Positions 43,101 through 55,694 of a stretch of DNA of 64,000 nt are shown piece by piece. The DNA is taken from assembly GCA_951799425.1 (NCBI GenBank), contig OX637395.1, forward strand, positions 9,320,951-9,384,950, given 5' to 3'. The notes under the pieces were generated by a model. The model saw nothing but the letters and a program-made list of their open reading frames with translations. It ran no database searches and had not been told where the DNA came from. This stretch comes from Ilex aquifolium. Taxonomy: Eukaryota > Streptophyta > Magnoliopsida > Aquifoliales > Aquifoliaceae. The number at the start of each line of letters is the position of its first letter. Position 1 is the stretch's first letter. A program made the position numbers and the translations under genes.

Positions 43101-45540
43101 TTAGCTTATGGGTAATAACCGAAGGATCAATTCCCTCCATGTCTTCCTGCTTCCAAGCAAACACTCCTACATTCTCTTTTAGGAACTGGATGAGGAGACC
43201 TTTGAGCTCTGCGTTTAGTCTGGAACCCACATAAACAAGGTGTTCTGGCTTTTCATCAAGCTGAACTGGTTCCAGCTCTTCCGATGGCATTGGTCTTATC
43301 TCCATTTCATCTCTCATGTCGAGTTCATCCAGTTGGATGTTCTCAACCTCCTTCTTTTTCACGGAAGCCATATAGCATTCCCTTGCTACCCGCTGGTCTC
43401 CTCGGACTACTTCGATTCCATTATCTGTAGGGAATTTCACGACTAAATGGTAGGCAGACGGGATTGCCTTCATGGAGTTAAGGGATGGCCTCCCAAGCAA
43501 GATGTTGTATGCAGAGGGTGCATCGACCACTAGGAACTTTACGGTGGTAGTGGCTTGGCAAGGTGGGTCCCCTAGGGTGAGCACGAGCTGGATCGAGCCT
43601 AGGGGGAGCACCCTTTCTCCGGAGAATCCCAGCAAGTGAGTGCTTACTGGCTCAAGTCTTTCCCTTCTTATATCCATCTTGTCAAACGCAGGTGCGAAAA
43701 TGATATCTGCCGAGCTCCCATTATCGATTAGAACACGATGAACAGTTCTATTAGCCACCACTGCTCGCACCACCAATGGGTCATCATGAGGGTACTGGCA
43801 TCCCTCCAAATCAGCATCTGAAAAAGTGATAGCTGTATCTATGCGTGGTGCTTTGGATACAGCGTGCACTTCGAGAGCTTCTTCGGCTCTGATCCGGCGG
43901 AGGTGTGCTTTCCTGGCCGAGCTAGATTCTCCGCCTCCTGCGAACCCTCCTGATATTACTCTGATCTCCCCTAGAGGCTGCTGGTGCGGTGCCGGTGCCT
44001 GCTGTCGGGGTGGTGGAGGTGGAAGAGCTCGGTTCTGGTTGTCATTGGCTACAAAACGACGTAACTGACCTCGTTGGATCAAAAACTCGATCTCCTTCTT
44101 TAATTGAATGCAGTCATCAGTGTGGTGACCATGGTCTCTATGGTAATCGCAGTACTTGGTGGGGTCTCTTTTGGCTGGATCTGCCTTCATCCGAGGTGGC
44201 CATCTTAAGAACTTCTCGTTTTGGACCTCATACAGAACTTGCGACACAGCGGCAGTGAGTGGGGTGAACCGCTGGGGTCCATATCTGGGCTGCAGTTCAG
44301 GCTGCATGGGGCCCAGGCGATCTCTGACATTTCCTCTTCTCTTTGGCGAGCGGTCCCTATCTCTTCTGGGAGACCTCTCTCGCCCTTTTTCCTTCCTGGG
44401 ACTCCTGTCCATTCTCTTCTCCTCTTTTTCCTTCTCCTTTCGTGAGGATGTTCCTCCTACTTTAGAAAGGAGTGCCTCTTCGCCATTTATATATTTCTCT
44501 GCCTTGGCTAGCACCTCAGCCATGCTTGCCTGAGGGTTCTTTGATATAGAGAACATCAAGTCCTTTGATTGCACTCCCAACCCTGCAATGAAAGCAGTTA
44601 TGGCGAATTTTTCGTCTGGGACGTCTACCTTCAATGTCTCCGAGTTAAACCTTTGGACATAAGACCTCAGGTTCTCTTGGGGACCTTGCTTCACGTTCAG
44701 CAGGTGGTAGCTTGGCTTTCTGTATATCCGGGCTCCTATAAAGTGAGATACGAAAGCTATGGAGAGCTCTTTAAAGGATGAGATCGAGGCTGGTGGGAGC
44801 CTGTGAAACCAGGCTAAGGCAGAGCCTTTCAATGTGATGGCAAAAGCTCTGCAGCGTACGGGATCCTGGTATCCATGTAGCTCCATCTGGTTCTTGTAAG
44901 TGTTGAGATGATCCACGGGATCTTTTGACCCGTTAAAGACCTCTATTTGAGGCATCCTGAACTTCGGTGGGAGAGGGAAGTGTAGCACCCCCGTGGTGAA
45001 TGAGGACTCGGTTTGCTGAACCAAGACATCCATTGTAACCGGAGCTTTACTCTTTACAGCCTCTTTCATGTGGCTGAGCTCTTGTTGGATGTCTTTGAAG
45101 CGTTGCTCCCAGCGCTGCTCTTTCCTGTCCGGTTGATAAGGGAAATAATCATCCCTATCGCCCCCGTCGTTCTGACTTTGCATCTCGTCGTTATGGCCAT
45201 TCCTAGGGGGTACATAAGGAGCATGCCCCCTGGTCTGGCTGCTTTCTCCTCCTTCGTCGACCTCTCTGAGGGGGTCCCAGTGTCGCCGTTCCCTGTAAGG
45301 GGGGTTATTCTGGCCTTCTTGGGCCGGTCGTGCCTCCTGTGGGCGTTGTACGAGCTTTGATAGCTCTGCATTTTCCTTTAGCAATCGTTGGTTGACGAGG
45401 CGAAGGGCCTCCAACTCGTTATTAATGGGGGAATTCGTCTCCTGGATGTTCCCGGGCTGTCTGCCGTTGGTGGCTTCCTGCTGATCTTGCATTCGTGGTA
45501 GGTTTGTTTGACTTCTGCTCATATTTCGAGTTGTTACCAT
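40178..45540 (-). pseudogene. Tat E1 gag-pol, broken
   Basis: From ATG 45540 the frame is open for 932 codons. It covers a coiled-coil leader, the gag capsid (FRMPQIEVFNGSKDP..HLNTYKNQM), an Arg/Ser/Glu-rich linker, and a CHHC-type knuckle (C..H....H....C, about 44150-44110, His replacing the usual second Cys). Protease DNGSS is at about 43715. The reverse transcriptase breaks at about 42788 (one base lost) and at a TAG (42646-42644), then resumes with YIDD (about 42618). RNase H is followed by a second, archaeal-type RNase H (KLSVDGAANAQGSG.., NNEAEYEVVIAGL, SDSQLVVKQI; about 41780-41480), the Tat hallmark. A TGA lies at 41440-41438. Integrase follows, with TAG at 40774-40772 and a 36-codon in-frame deletion at about 40511 relative to E2. 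All integrase catalytic acids remain, but the chain is interrupted. Confidence 0.92.
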
Positions 45541-45581
45541 CAGTCACTGAGGAATCAGCTTACTTGTAACAGGAACAGTCG

Positions 45582-45600
45582 TTCCCACAGACGGCGCCAA
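45582..45600 (-). promoter_or_regulatory. Primer-binding site of Tat E1
   Basis: TTGGCGCCGTCTGTGGGAA on the minus strand, two bases from the 5' LTR. E2 has the same site with one G-to-A change (47183-47201). Confidence 0.8.
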
Positions 45601-45602
45601 AC

Positions 45603-46472
45603 TGATGGCGTAAATCTACGCGTATGAGCTAGGGAACAGGGTCATCTGATGTGAATGATTTGTGTAGAACTAAGTACGATCTCTGAGCTACCAGGCCTAT
45701 GCTTGATAATGCAGTATGATATTTAAGGGATGTGAGGAAGGGGGTGATGGCGTAAATCTACGCGAATGAGCTATGGGACTGGATTATGTGGTATGAACTA
45801 TCTGTGTGGGGCTTGATATGGCATCTGAGCTACAAGGCTCGTGTATCGATGGACGAATGCTCTAATTAACCGACATGTAGTGCGTGTGATACAGTAGAAG
45901 TATAGTGGTTCACCGGCTAATGAGCTCGGCTAGTCCACTCTCTAATGGAGACTCTTGCTCCTTTCTCTTTATTGATGAATTGACTGTGTTACAGTAGAAT
46001 ACTCAGGGTATTAGGGTTTCCAGTCGCTCTCCCCTCCCAATGGAGGCTGTCATTCCCTTTTATCGCCTCATGCTCACCTCTAATCCGGAGTTATATCCTA
46101 TATTGAAGGGATCAAGCCCTACCTCCATCTATAATCCCGGGATCGCTTAAAGTCCATTCGGCCGGCTTTCAAAGTCCTCCTCCTGGTATAAATCTTCGCC
46201 TTTCTCTATGGGATCCTCTCCTTGATTTTAGGAGAGGATCGTGGTTGGTTACAGATTTCATGCTTTGGATTGGCTTCATTCTCCTTATGATGGTATCTGC
46301 TGTCGACTTGTTGTCCTCTTAACATTTATCACCTAGTGTCTTCAGCTGGGAGTACAAGTGTTGACTGGTCGAGCTCAGACCGTGGCTGGGTGAGCTCGGT
46401 TTATCTTCCCTGTCCTCCAGAGCTGAGCTCTTTTCCTGAGCTCGTGTCTGGGGTTTATTTTAAGTATCATCA
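45603..46472 (-). repeat. 5' LTR of Tat E1
   Basis: 870 bp. On the minus strand, CGATAAAAGGG (46065-46055) is the likely TATA box for gag-pol. The segment nearest the PBS (CTCTAATGGAGACTC.. through GGTTCACCGGC) is shared with the E2 LTR, showing that the two elements are one family with diverged U3 regions. Confidence 0.92.
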
Positions 46473-46477
46473 AAAAT

Positions 46478-46593
46478 TAAACTCAATCTATCACAAAATA
46501 ATTGCAACTTAGTTGCCCTATGGACATCCAAACTCTAACTTTAAATATGTTAGATTTATCAGATTCTCCAAAATTATTCCTTCATAAAAATTT
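46478..46593. other. Host DNA between the two Tat elements
   Basis: Only about 116 bp of AT-rich host sequence separates the two head-to-head 5' LTRs, bounded by target duplications AAAAT and ACTTT. No feature seen. Confidence 0.8.
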
Positions 46594-46598
46594 ACTTT

Positions 46599-47180
46599 TG
46601 ATGGCACCCAAAATCAACCCTAAGTATGAGCTCAGCCCAGGAGATCAGATCGAGAGGTCAGTTCGAAGCTTCTGAGCTCAGGGGACCAGAGCTCTAGTTC
46701 CTCCCAAGCGAAATAACAACTGAAGTGATAAGGAAGCAGCTGGATGACAGCTGGCACCCCCGAAACAATAGCCAAACGGCACCCCAGGCGTAAAATACTC
46801 AATTGACCAAGATCCTCTCCTAGAATTAAGAGAGATATCATGAATAAAGGACATAGATCTCGGTATAGATCTCCTAGAGTTAGAAAAGAGATTATAAAAA
46901 CTGTACATTACCCCAACCACGGGGCAGAACCCTAGTAATGTCAAAAAGACACTGTGAATTTCTTTGATCATCAATATAGAGAAATGAGCAAGAGCCTCCA
47001 TTAGAGAGTGGACTAGCCGAGCTCATCAGCCGGTGAACCACTATATTTCCACTGTGTTGCACACACTACACCTCGGATAACTAGAACAATCATCCACCAA
47101 TTCACGAGTCTTGTAGCTCAGATCCATCACATACAATTGAACTCAAACTCACTGCTCATTCACGTGAAATAACACCATCA
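46599..47180 (+). repeat. 5' LTR of Tat E2
   Basis: 582 bp with TATA box TATAAAA at 46893-46899. The following segment to 47180 (R/U5) resembles the E1 LTR. Confidence 0.9.
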
Positions 47181-47242
47181 GTTTGGCACCGTCTGTGGGA
47201 ACGACTGTTCTTATTACAAGTATACTGATTCTTTAGTAATTG

Positions 47243-50200
47243 ATGGTCTCTACACGGAATATGAGCAAAAGTCAGATGAATCCCTCAAGGACGCAGAATC
47301 TACAAGAGGTCACTAGCGGGAGACAACCAGAAAACCTCCACGAGTTCATGCCCACCACCGGAGATAATCCTCCTACGGTGGATCCCCCTACCAACAACGA
47401 ACTAGACGCTCTTCGTCTGGTCAACCAGCGCTTACTTCAGCAAAATAAAGAGCTCTTGAAGCTCTTACGAGGTCCTCAGCAAACACAACCAGCCCAGCAA
47501 GGCCAGAATGATCCCCCCCCCCCCGGCAGGGAACAACAACATCTCGATCCCTTTAGAGAAGTAAACGAAGGAAGGGAGAACAGCCAGACACCCCCTCCAC
47601 CACCAAAGAATGGAGACCATGAAGAGGTGCGGAGGTGCAGAGCCAAAACGAAGGGGTCGAGAGAAATGGTTTCCTCCCTTTCTAGCAGGAAAGGGTAGAG
47701 CAATATTGGGAACAGCGCTTCAGGGACATCCATCAAGAGCTCAGCCACATGAAGGAGGCAGTAAGGGTTAAGGCCCTAGTGACGATGGATGCCTTGGTAC
47801 AACAAATGAAATCCCCGTTCACAACCGGGGTGTTGCATTTTCCTTTCCCTCCAAAGTTCAGAATGCCCCACATAGAGGCTTTCGATGGAACAAAGGACCT
47901 TGTGGACCACCTCAACACCTATAAAAATCAAATGGAGCTGCATGGATACCAGGATCCAGTGCGGTGTAGGGCCTTTGCCATCACTCTGAAGGGATCAGCC
48001 TTAGCCTGGTTTAATAGGCTCCCCCCCAGCTTCGATCTCTTCCTTCAAAGAACTCTCAATCTCTTTCGTATCTCACTTCATAGGAGCTCGGATCTACAGG
48101 AAACCGAGCTATCATTTATTGAACGTAAAACAAAGACCCGATGAGAACCTATGATCTTGTGTACAGAGATTCAATTCTGAATCTCTGAAGGTAGACGTCC
48201 CAGATGAAAAATTTGTCATTACAACTTTCATCTCAGGATTAGGAGTGCAGTCAAAGGACTTGATGTTCTCCATATCAAAGAATCCCCAAGCAAGCATGAC
48301 CGAGGTGTTGGCCAAAGCAGAAAAATATATAAACGGCGAGGAAGCACTCATTTCCAAGGTGGGGAGTGCATCATCAAGAAAGGAGAAGGGGAAAGAAGAG
48401 AAGAAGAGGGACCGAAGTCCCAGGAAAGAAAGAGAACGAGAAAGGTCTCCAAGGAGGGACAGAGATCGCTCCCCAAAGAGAAGAGGAAATGTTAGAGACT
48501 GCTTAGGCCCTCCGCAACCCAAGCTACAGCCTAGGTACGCACCTCGACAATTCACCCCGCTCACCGCCACAGTGTCCCAAGTCCTGTATGAGGTCCAGAA
48601 TAAGAAGTTCCTGAGGTGGCCACCTCGGATGAAAATAGATCCAGCAAAGAGAGACCCCACAAAGTATTGTGACTACCACATAGATCATGGTCATCATACC
48701 GATGATTGTATTCAGCTAAAGAAGGAGATCGAGTTTTTAATCCAACGAGGGCAGTTACGTCGCTTTGTGGCCCATGATAATCAAAATCGAGCTCTTCCAC
48801 CACTGCCACCTCAACAGCAAGCACCTGCGCCACATCAGCAACCTCTGGGAGAGATCAGAGTAATATATGGAGGGTTTGCAGGAGGCAGAGAATCCAGCTC
48901 AGCCAGAAAAGCTCACCTCCGAAGGATCAGAGCCGGAGAAGCTCTGGAAGTGCATACTGTGTCTAAAACACCTCGCCTAGACACGACCATCACTTTTTCA
49001 GATTCAAACTTGGAAGGGTGTCAGTATCCCCATGATGATCCTCTGGTGGTAAGAGTTGTGGTAGCCAACAGAACTGTTCATCGAGTCCTAGTAGACAACG
49101 ACAGCTCAGCAGACATTATTTTTGCATCTGCTTTCGACAAGATGGACATAGGAAGGGAAAAACTCGAGCCTGTGAGTGCCCACTTGCTGGGTTTCTCAGG
49201 AGAAAGGGTGATCCCCTTAGGGTCAATTCAGCTTGTGCTCACCCTAGGTGACCCGCCTTGCCAAGCCACTACAACCGTAAAATTCTTAGTGGTTGACGCA
49301 CCTTCTGCGTACAATATTCTGCTTGGAAGACCTTCCCTTAATTCTATGAGGGTCATCCCATCTGCCTACCACCTGGTTGTCAAATTTCCAACAGAGAACG
49401 GGGTCGGAGTGGTCCGAGGAGACCAGCGCGTAGCGAGGGAGTGCTACATGACATCTGTGAAGATGAAAGAGGTTGAGAACATCCAACTGGATGAACTTGA
49501 CATGAGGGATGAGCTGGAAACCAGAACAATCCCATCGGAAGAGCTAGAGCCTATACAACTTGACGAAGAGCCAGAACACCTTGTTTATGTAGGGTCCAAG
49601 CTGAGCAGAGAGATTAAAGAACTTCTCATCCAATTTTTAAGGCAAAACATGGAAGTGCTTGCCTGGAAGCAAGAAGACATGAAGGGTATTGACTTCTCAG
49701 TTATCACACATAAGCTCAGTGTGAATCCTAGCTGCAAGCCCATCAAACAAAAGAGGAGGAGTTTCGCCCCAGAACGTCAAAAAGCCATCAATGAAGAGGT
49801 CAACAAACTTCTCCATGCCAGAGCCATCAGGGAGGTGGATTACCCAGTGTGGCTAGCTAATGTCGTCCTCGTTAAGAAGACCAACAACAAGTGGCATCTC
49901 TGCATTGACTTTACTGACCTTAATCGGGCTTGCCCCAAGTACAGTTTCCCCTTACCTCGGATAGACTTGATTGTGGATGCCACCGCCGGGCATGAGCTCC
50001 TCAGCTTCATGGACGCCTTCTCTGGATATAATCAGATTAGGATGGATCTTAATGACCAGGAGAAGACTTCCTTCATAACCGAGTAAGGGACGTACTGTTA
50101 CCAGATTATGCCCTTCAGATTGAAGAATGTTGGAGCCACTTGTCAACGCTTGGTGAACAAAATGTTCCAAAAACAGATTGGGACGACCATGGAGGTTTAC

Positions 50201-52738
50201 ATCGATGATATGTTGGTCAAATCACTGAAAGCAGAGCTCTACATCAAACATTTGGCGGAATCTTTCCAGGTCCTGAAGGATTACAAAATGAAGCTCAATC
50301 TCGCCAAGTGTGCCTTTGGAGTTTCTGCTGGAAAATTCCTGGGCTTCATTGTTAACAGCAGAGGGATAGAGGCTAACCTAGAGAAGGTGAAGGCAATACT
50401 AGATATGCAACCGTTATCCAATACAAGAGAGGTACAATGTCTGACAGGAAGAATAGCTGCCCTAAGTCGTTTTTGTGTCCAGATGAAGCGACAAGTGTCA
50501 ACCCATATTTCAAGTCCTAAAGAAGGCCTTCTAGTGGGATACCCAGTGTGAGGAAGCGTTCAGAGCACTGAAAAACTATTTGAGCTCCCCACCTATTCTG
50601 GTAAGCCCGTTGGAAGGCGAGGTCCTTACTCTCTATTTAGCTGTCTCAGATTTCTCAACAAGTGCAGCGTTAATAAGGGAGCAGGACAGAGCTCAGCAAC
50701 CAGTCTATTACTGTAGCAGAGCTCTGAGGAGGGCAGATGAGAGATATCCGAAGATGGAGAAGCTTGTTTTGGCCTTAGTTACGACTGCCAGGAGGCTTAG
50801 GCCATATTTCCAAGCTCATACTATCGAGATCCCAACAGATCAGCCGATGAAGCAAGTATTACGTAAACCAGAGACTTCGGGAAGGCTGGTTAAATGGGCT
50901 ATCGAGCTCAGTGAGTTTGATATCAGGTACAAGCCAAGAACAGCCATCAAAGGGCAGGTACTGACAGACTTCATTGCAGAGTTCACAACAGGAGCACCCA
51001 TGGGGGCCACGCAGCTGATACCTGACCTCCCCACATGGAAGCTTTCAGTAGATGGAGCTGTCAACGCCCAAGGCAGCGGTGTTGGCTTAATTTTGACCTC
51101 CCCTGATGAAATAAATGTTGAATATGCATTAAGGTTCGGATTTAAGGCCTCAAACAACGAGGCGAAGTATGAGACTGTTATAGCAAGGCTAAATCTTGCT
51201 CACTCAATGGAGGCATCTGCAGTGACTCTCAGCTCTTGGTGAAGCAAATAGAGGGGTCTTATGAGGCCAAGGGCGAGAAAATGATCATTTACCTTAGAAA
51301 GGTATAGGACTTGATCAGGAAATTTGTGCAAGTCAAGATTATACATGTCCCCAGATCAGAGAATTCTCGAGCAGATGCGCTGGCGAGACTAGCAACTGCT
51401 TCACAAGAGAACCTGGATAGGTTGATACCAGTAGAGCATTTGACGGAGCCATCAGTAAGAGTTGAGAAGGAAGAAGTGTTCCCAGTTCTTTCCCCACCAG
51501 CCTGGATGGACTCCAGTAGGGAATATCTTCAGAACGGAACCTTGCCAGTAGACCCCAAGGAGGCCACAAAAATAAGGGTAAGGTCAGCCAGATTCTCCAT
51601 TTTGCAGGGAAACTTATATAAGCGAGGATTCTCGATGCCTCTCCTTAAATGTGTAGGAGATGAGGATGCTAATTACATACTTAGGGAGATCCATGAAGGA
51701 ATTTGCGGTAATCATATCGGAGCTCAAGCTCTGGCAGGAAACGCCTTGAGGCAGGGATATTATTGGCCCATTATGCTAAAAGATACCACCGATCTGGTTA
51801 GAAGGTGTAAGGTGTGTCAGATATATGCCAACATCTCTCATTGTCCGCCAGAGCTCCTAACGTCGGTGGTAAGCCCTTGGCCCTTCCAACAATGGGGATT
51901 GGACATTCTTGGCCCTCTTCCCACCAGCGTAGGGCAGTGCAAATTCGTCATCATTGGGGTGGACTATTTCACTAAATGGGCAGAGGTGGAACCTCTGGCA
52001 ACAATCACGAAGCAGAAGATTCAGAATTTTACATGGAAGTCTATAGTCTGTAGGTTTGGGGTACCTAGAGCAATTGTTTCTGACAATAGGAAACAGTTTG
52101 ACAACCCTAAGTTCAAGAAGTTTTGTGCAGAGCTGGGGATAAAGAATTATTTCTTGGCCCTGGCCCATCCACAGTCAAATGGACAAGCAGAGGTGACAAT
52201 CAGAACGATCAAAGCAGCCTTGAAGACCAAGCTCGAGTCTTTGAAGGGAAAGTGGGTTGAATATATTCCAGAGGTGTTGTGGGCATATAGAATGACCCCT
52301 AGGGCAGCAACTCAGGAAACACCGTTTGCTTTGGCTTTCGGAACCGAAGCAGTATCGCCTGTAGAGATAGGATTCTCATCCCCCAAAACTGAATTCATAG
52401 AGTCCGAGCATAACAATGAATCTCTTCTGTTAAACCTTGATCTCTTAGATGAAAAGAGAGAAAGAGCTCTGCAACACATTCAGAGTTATCAAAGAAAGAC
52501 CGCAAGGTACTGCGATAGGAAGGTAAGGCACAGAAGCTTCAAGGTTGGAGATCTGGTGCTTAGGAGGCTTTTGCTTGCAAGAAAGGATCCCACGCATGGG
52601 AAATTGGGGCCAAATTGGGAAGGCTCCTACATCGTTTCAAGAATAATTAGGCCTGAGAACTATGAGTTACAAACAGAAGAAGGAAAGGTCCTACCTCATT
52701 CTTGGAATGTCGAGCATCTTAAGAAGTTCTTTCAGTAA
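47243..52738 (+). pseudogene. Tat E2 gag-pol, broken
   Basis: Starts MVSTRNMSKSQM at 47243 (ATG). Frame is lost around 47640-47750 and again near 48025. A TGA replaces an Arg codon near 48152. The main open stretch 48245-50086 covers the gag tail, the RS/RE-rich linker, the CHHC knuckle (about 48668-48712), protease and half of RT. In the protease the motif reads DNDSS instead of DNGSS, which should abolish activity. A TAA ends the frame at 50084-50086. YIDD lies at about 50203. Further shifts near 50480-50580 and 51240 and a TAG near 51308 separate RNase H, the second RNase H and integrase (51311-52738). The integrase stretch is open, with intact zinc and D,D,E residues (LDILGPLP, VSDN, NGQAE), and keeps the 36 codons missing from E1. 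Confidence 0.9.
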
Positions 52739-52825
52739 ATTTTCCTTGTAATTAAATTATTCTCAATAAAAATAGAAAATTCTTGATTCATCCTTGCATG
52801 GCTCCCAAAAATAGCTAAAAAAAAA

Positions 52826-53200
52826 ACGATGAGCTCATCAGCTCATAAAGCAAGACATGAGCTCCACAGCTCAAGATAAGCTCTTCAGCTTATAAAGTGC
52901 AAAATGAGCTCCACAGCTCAAGATAAGCTCTTCAGCTTATAAAGAACAAAATGAGCTACACAGCTCAAGATAAGCTCTTCAGCTTATAAAGAACAAAATG
53001 AGCTCTACAGCTCAAGATAAGCTCTTTAGCTTATAAAATTTAAGATGAGCTCTTCAGCTCATAGAATATAAGATGAGCTCTTCAGCTCATAAAAGACAAG
53101 ATGAGCTCTTCAGCTCATAAAATTAAAAGAGAGCTCGACAGCTCGAGGTGAGCTCCTCAGCTCATAAATAAACGATGAGCTCTGCAGCTCATAAAACGTA
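52826..53200. repeat. Hairpin repeat array of Tat E2
   Basis: Alternating (A)TGAGCTC-CAC-AGCTCA(A), ATAAGCT-CTTC-AGCTTAT and ATGAGCT-CTTC-AGCTCAT blocks with a period of about 20 (paired about 41) nt, at least 15 in all. The position (just 3' of pol) and hairpin design match the E1 array although sequences have diverged. Confidence 0.88.
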
Positions 53201-53389
53201 AAGAACTTCAACCCGCGGATACGCAAAGAATGAAACCTTGTCAAAACCAAGATTCATAGTTACAAACATTCAAAAAAAAAAGAAGAAGAGAGAGATGCAA
53301 AAGTTACACAAAAGTCTGGCATTTCTTTGAACAAAAGGGAGTACAAGAAAGAAGAGCTTCTAGTTCTTTTTAAGTTGCTATTTCAACTC
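53201..53389. other. E2 spacer between hairpin array and aORF2
   Basis: Short A-rich linker without recognised feature. It includes the probable 3' end of the aORF2 transcript. Confidence 0.5.
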
Positions 53390-54434
53390 AGCAACCTCTC
53401 CCTTTAGGCGGGCGTTCTCCTCTTTCAGCTCGTCCCTTTCCTTTTCAGTCTCAGAGAGCAGTTTGAGAAACTTCTCGCCTGCTGAAGAAAACAAAACAGT
53501 GGCGAGAGAAGAATCAGGTGAAGAGGAACCATCTATTTTGCGCTTCTTTGAGGACACACCAGCATCCCCTTCTTCGTCAGAATCAGAGGGAGAAGTCCAA
53601 GGAGAATCTGGAAAGGTAGAAAACTCCTAAGCAGTTGCCTTAACACCAAACAAATAAAGGTTTTCAGACGTCATCAGATCTGAAAAAGCCCTGGGGTCTA
53701 CAAGCAGTAGTTGATCAATATTCATCATCTCCAGCAAATCCAGGTCTGGGGGGCTTGCATAACGAAAACATAGTGAGAATGGATCTTCACAGGATTTAGT
53801 TGAGATAGTTCTGCCTGTACATACTTGTATGAAAGAAGCTCTCCCAGGAGCGTGGAACTCTAGTCCTAGGGCAGCGCTGTTCGGTAGACCTCTAAGACTT
53901 CCCGGAGGCAAAAAAGAAGCGTTGAGACCACCCTTCAAGAAGTGGAGGAAGGTCAAGAACCAAAGGGCGTATGTTGAAGTGCCTCCACCGAAAGAAGCTG
54001 AAGCAGGGGAGCTCATCCTCTTCGATCTCAAAAAATTAAAGGAACTCAGCAACAGTAGGGAATCCACCATTGCCATATAGACGCCAGAAGAGGAAAAAAT
54101 TGACCATAGCAGCCCAACCTCGGGGGGAGAGACGAGAAGGACACAGGCCATAGTACGCAAGGACTCATCCAAGGGAATGATGAATGGGGAGGCGACGACC
54201 CATGTCCATGGCACCCTCGAAAAAGCAAACTTCCCCTCAAGGAAGGTAGTTACAAGGCTCGTCAGAAGTCGGAACTCGTAGAGACAAATCAAGATCAGGG
54301 AAGAATCGCTTCTTGATGTCTGCCAAGTCTGAAGGCTTCATCGTTGAAGGGGTTAAGTAGCGAGAATGCCACTTCCAGTCAATTCCAAAGGAAGTGCGTT
54401 CTTTGAACAGGGAAGAAACAAGGGCAGCCATCAA
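53390..54434 (-). pseudogene. aORF2 of Tat E2, broken
   Basis: Reads TSFGIDWKWHSRYLTPST then IKKRFFPDLDLSLRVPTSDEPCNYLP, followed by a stop (54239-54237). The rest is recovered in shifting frames: GEVCFFEGAMDMG, YYGLCPSRLSPRGWAAMVNF, FASGKS, PRSWESFFHT, then donor GTATGT (about 53820), the acceptor, PPDLDLLEMM.IDQLLLVDPRAFSDLMTSENLYLFG. A coiled-coil end (about 53480-53390) includes KKRKIDGS-type basic residues. It is the orthologue of the intact E1 gene 26540-27631, with the same intron position. At least two stops and several shifts kill it. Confidence 0.82.
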
Positions 54435-55690
54435 GACTACAATGAGGATATAAGGTAATCTCTAAGATTCAAGAAAGAAAATCCTGAAATCTTTTGGCAA
54501 AGGAGGAAGAAATCCAGGAGGTATTGGAAGCTTTAAAGAAAATCATGAGTTTTTTAAGAAACCAAGAATTACACAGAAAACAGAGTCGGCGGTCCTTTTG
54601 GTTTCCTAATTAATGATGGCAGTTACGGTTTTAGAAAACAGTTGAATAAATGCAGAAAGATGAATCAGCACAAGATGACCCCCCCAATGCGATCAAAGTA
54701 ATTAGAAGTAAGTCTGAGTTCGACCACACCTAAACAAAATTCATCTCAGGATTCTTTGGGTAGAGGTCAGTTCGAATGGCTACCTAGCCTTTCCAGCACG
54801 ACTTTTCAAGACCTCCAGTCCTAGGAACCACATTCATACCCTGGACAAAATGGACTGGTATTTCTTAGGCTTATCTGTCATCAAAGTCCTCATGTATGTA
54901 GCAACATGATCTCAGCAGATCTATCTTCGGAAGAACTCAAGCATCAAGTTGCTTACTCTCTTTTCCCAAATCCAGCAAACCTCTTGTCACCGTAAGGAAT
55001 GCCAAGTCCACCACCCAATGCTCCCTGGAGGGAACCAAAAGTGTGAGTACCAGTGCCACACAAGACTCACATCCTAAGGAGCTCTGAAAGGCCTCCTGCT
55101 TTCGAAGGGCGAGATAGAGAAACCCTCCCCAATGACCTCAACATTCCCTTGATATTCCTCAACCATCTCCAGAACTCAGCAAGCTAAAAGAGGCCCAGCA
55201 CAGTAAACTGCAACATCAGTTGTGAGGCTAGCTTCAGGTTCTCAAGAAGTAACACCTCACGGTCCCAAAAGCTCTCTTAGCTCAGCAGTCCTTGGTGAAG
55301 CTGTTTGGCAAACTCAACAGAATAGGAGATCTAAAGGTAACTTCGAAACAAAAAGGGAAAGGGAATCCAGAGCACAAAACCTCATCAGTTAAGTCTATGC
55401 TCTGGCTCTCCATTAGTCCCCATCCAAGTTCGATAAATTTTGCTTGAAACGGAGCACCAAGGTACTCCTCCAAGCAAAAGAGGGGCAGGGGGAACCCAGG
55501 AAAAACACAATGAAGGTAACAATGACAATGTCAGAGTAGACTGCATTGAAGAACAAAGTGGACTATAAAAAGCAGAGTGTATTGAATAGCTCCAAAAACA
55601 AAAACGAAGTGTGTTCAGCATTTACATAAATAATTCAAAGTGTGTTCAACATTTACATCAATAACATCACAGATCTACCCTAAGTTCTGG
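54435..55690 (-). other. E2 spacer between aORF1 and aORF2
   Basis: Equivalent to 25600-26539 in E1. It contains the third copy of the TTTTGCTT...AAGCAAAA stem-loop (55438-55479) and, near 54600-54620, the conserved CATTAATTA block before aORF2. The open frames at 55282-55621 are not supported as genes. Confidence 0.5.
55438..55479 (-). repeat. Stem-loop 3' of aORF1 (E2)
   Basis: TTTTGCTTG pairs with CAAGCAAAA, with an inner GGAG/CTCC pair and a GTACCTTGGTG-type apex (minus strand). It is homologous in position to the two E1 copies. Confidence 0.55.
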
Positions 55691-55694
55691 ACTC

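Larger units (their letters stand above)
21330..46472 (-). mobile_element. Ty3/gypsy Tat-lineage retrotransposon E1, with nested Athila
   Basis: 870-bp LTRs (21330-22199 and 45603-46472) begin TGATGGCG and end ATCATCA, with 5-bp duplication AAAAT (21325-21329 and 46473-46477). The element reads right to left: PBS at 45600, gag-pol 45540-40178, hairpin repeat array, two antisense genes on the plus strand (22843-27631), and a polypurine tract before the 3' LTR (left). An Athila element (28389-39855) splits the array. Without it, E1 is about 13.7 kb, close to E2. By eye the LTRs differ at about seven positions, so insertion was recent. Tat assignment rests on dual RNase H domains, gag type, PBS and antisense genes. 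gag-pol is broken, so E1 is not autonomous. Confidence 0.92.

Noticed and set aside
42650..45360. Plus-strand frames opposite Tat gag (for example 44156-44533, 45013-45360)
   Set aside because: Antisense shadows of gag. The genuine antisense genes of this element are at 22843-27631.
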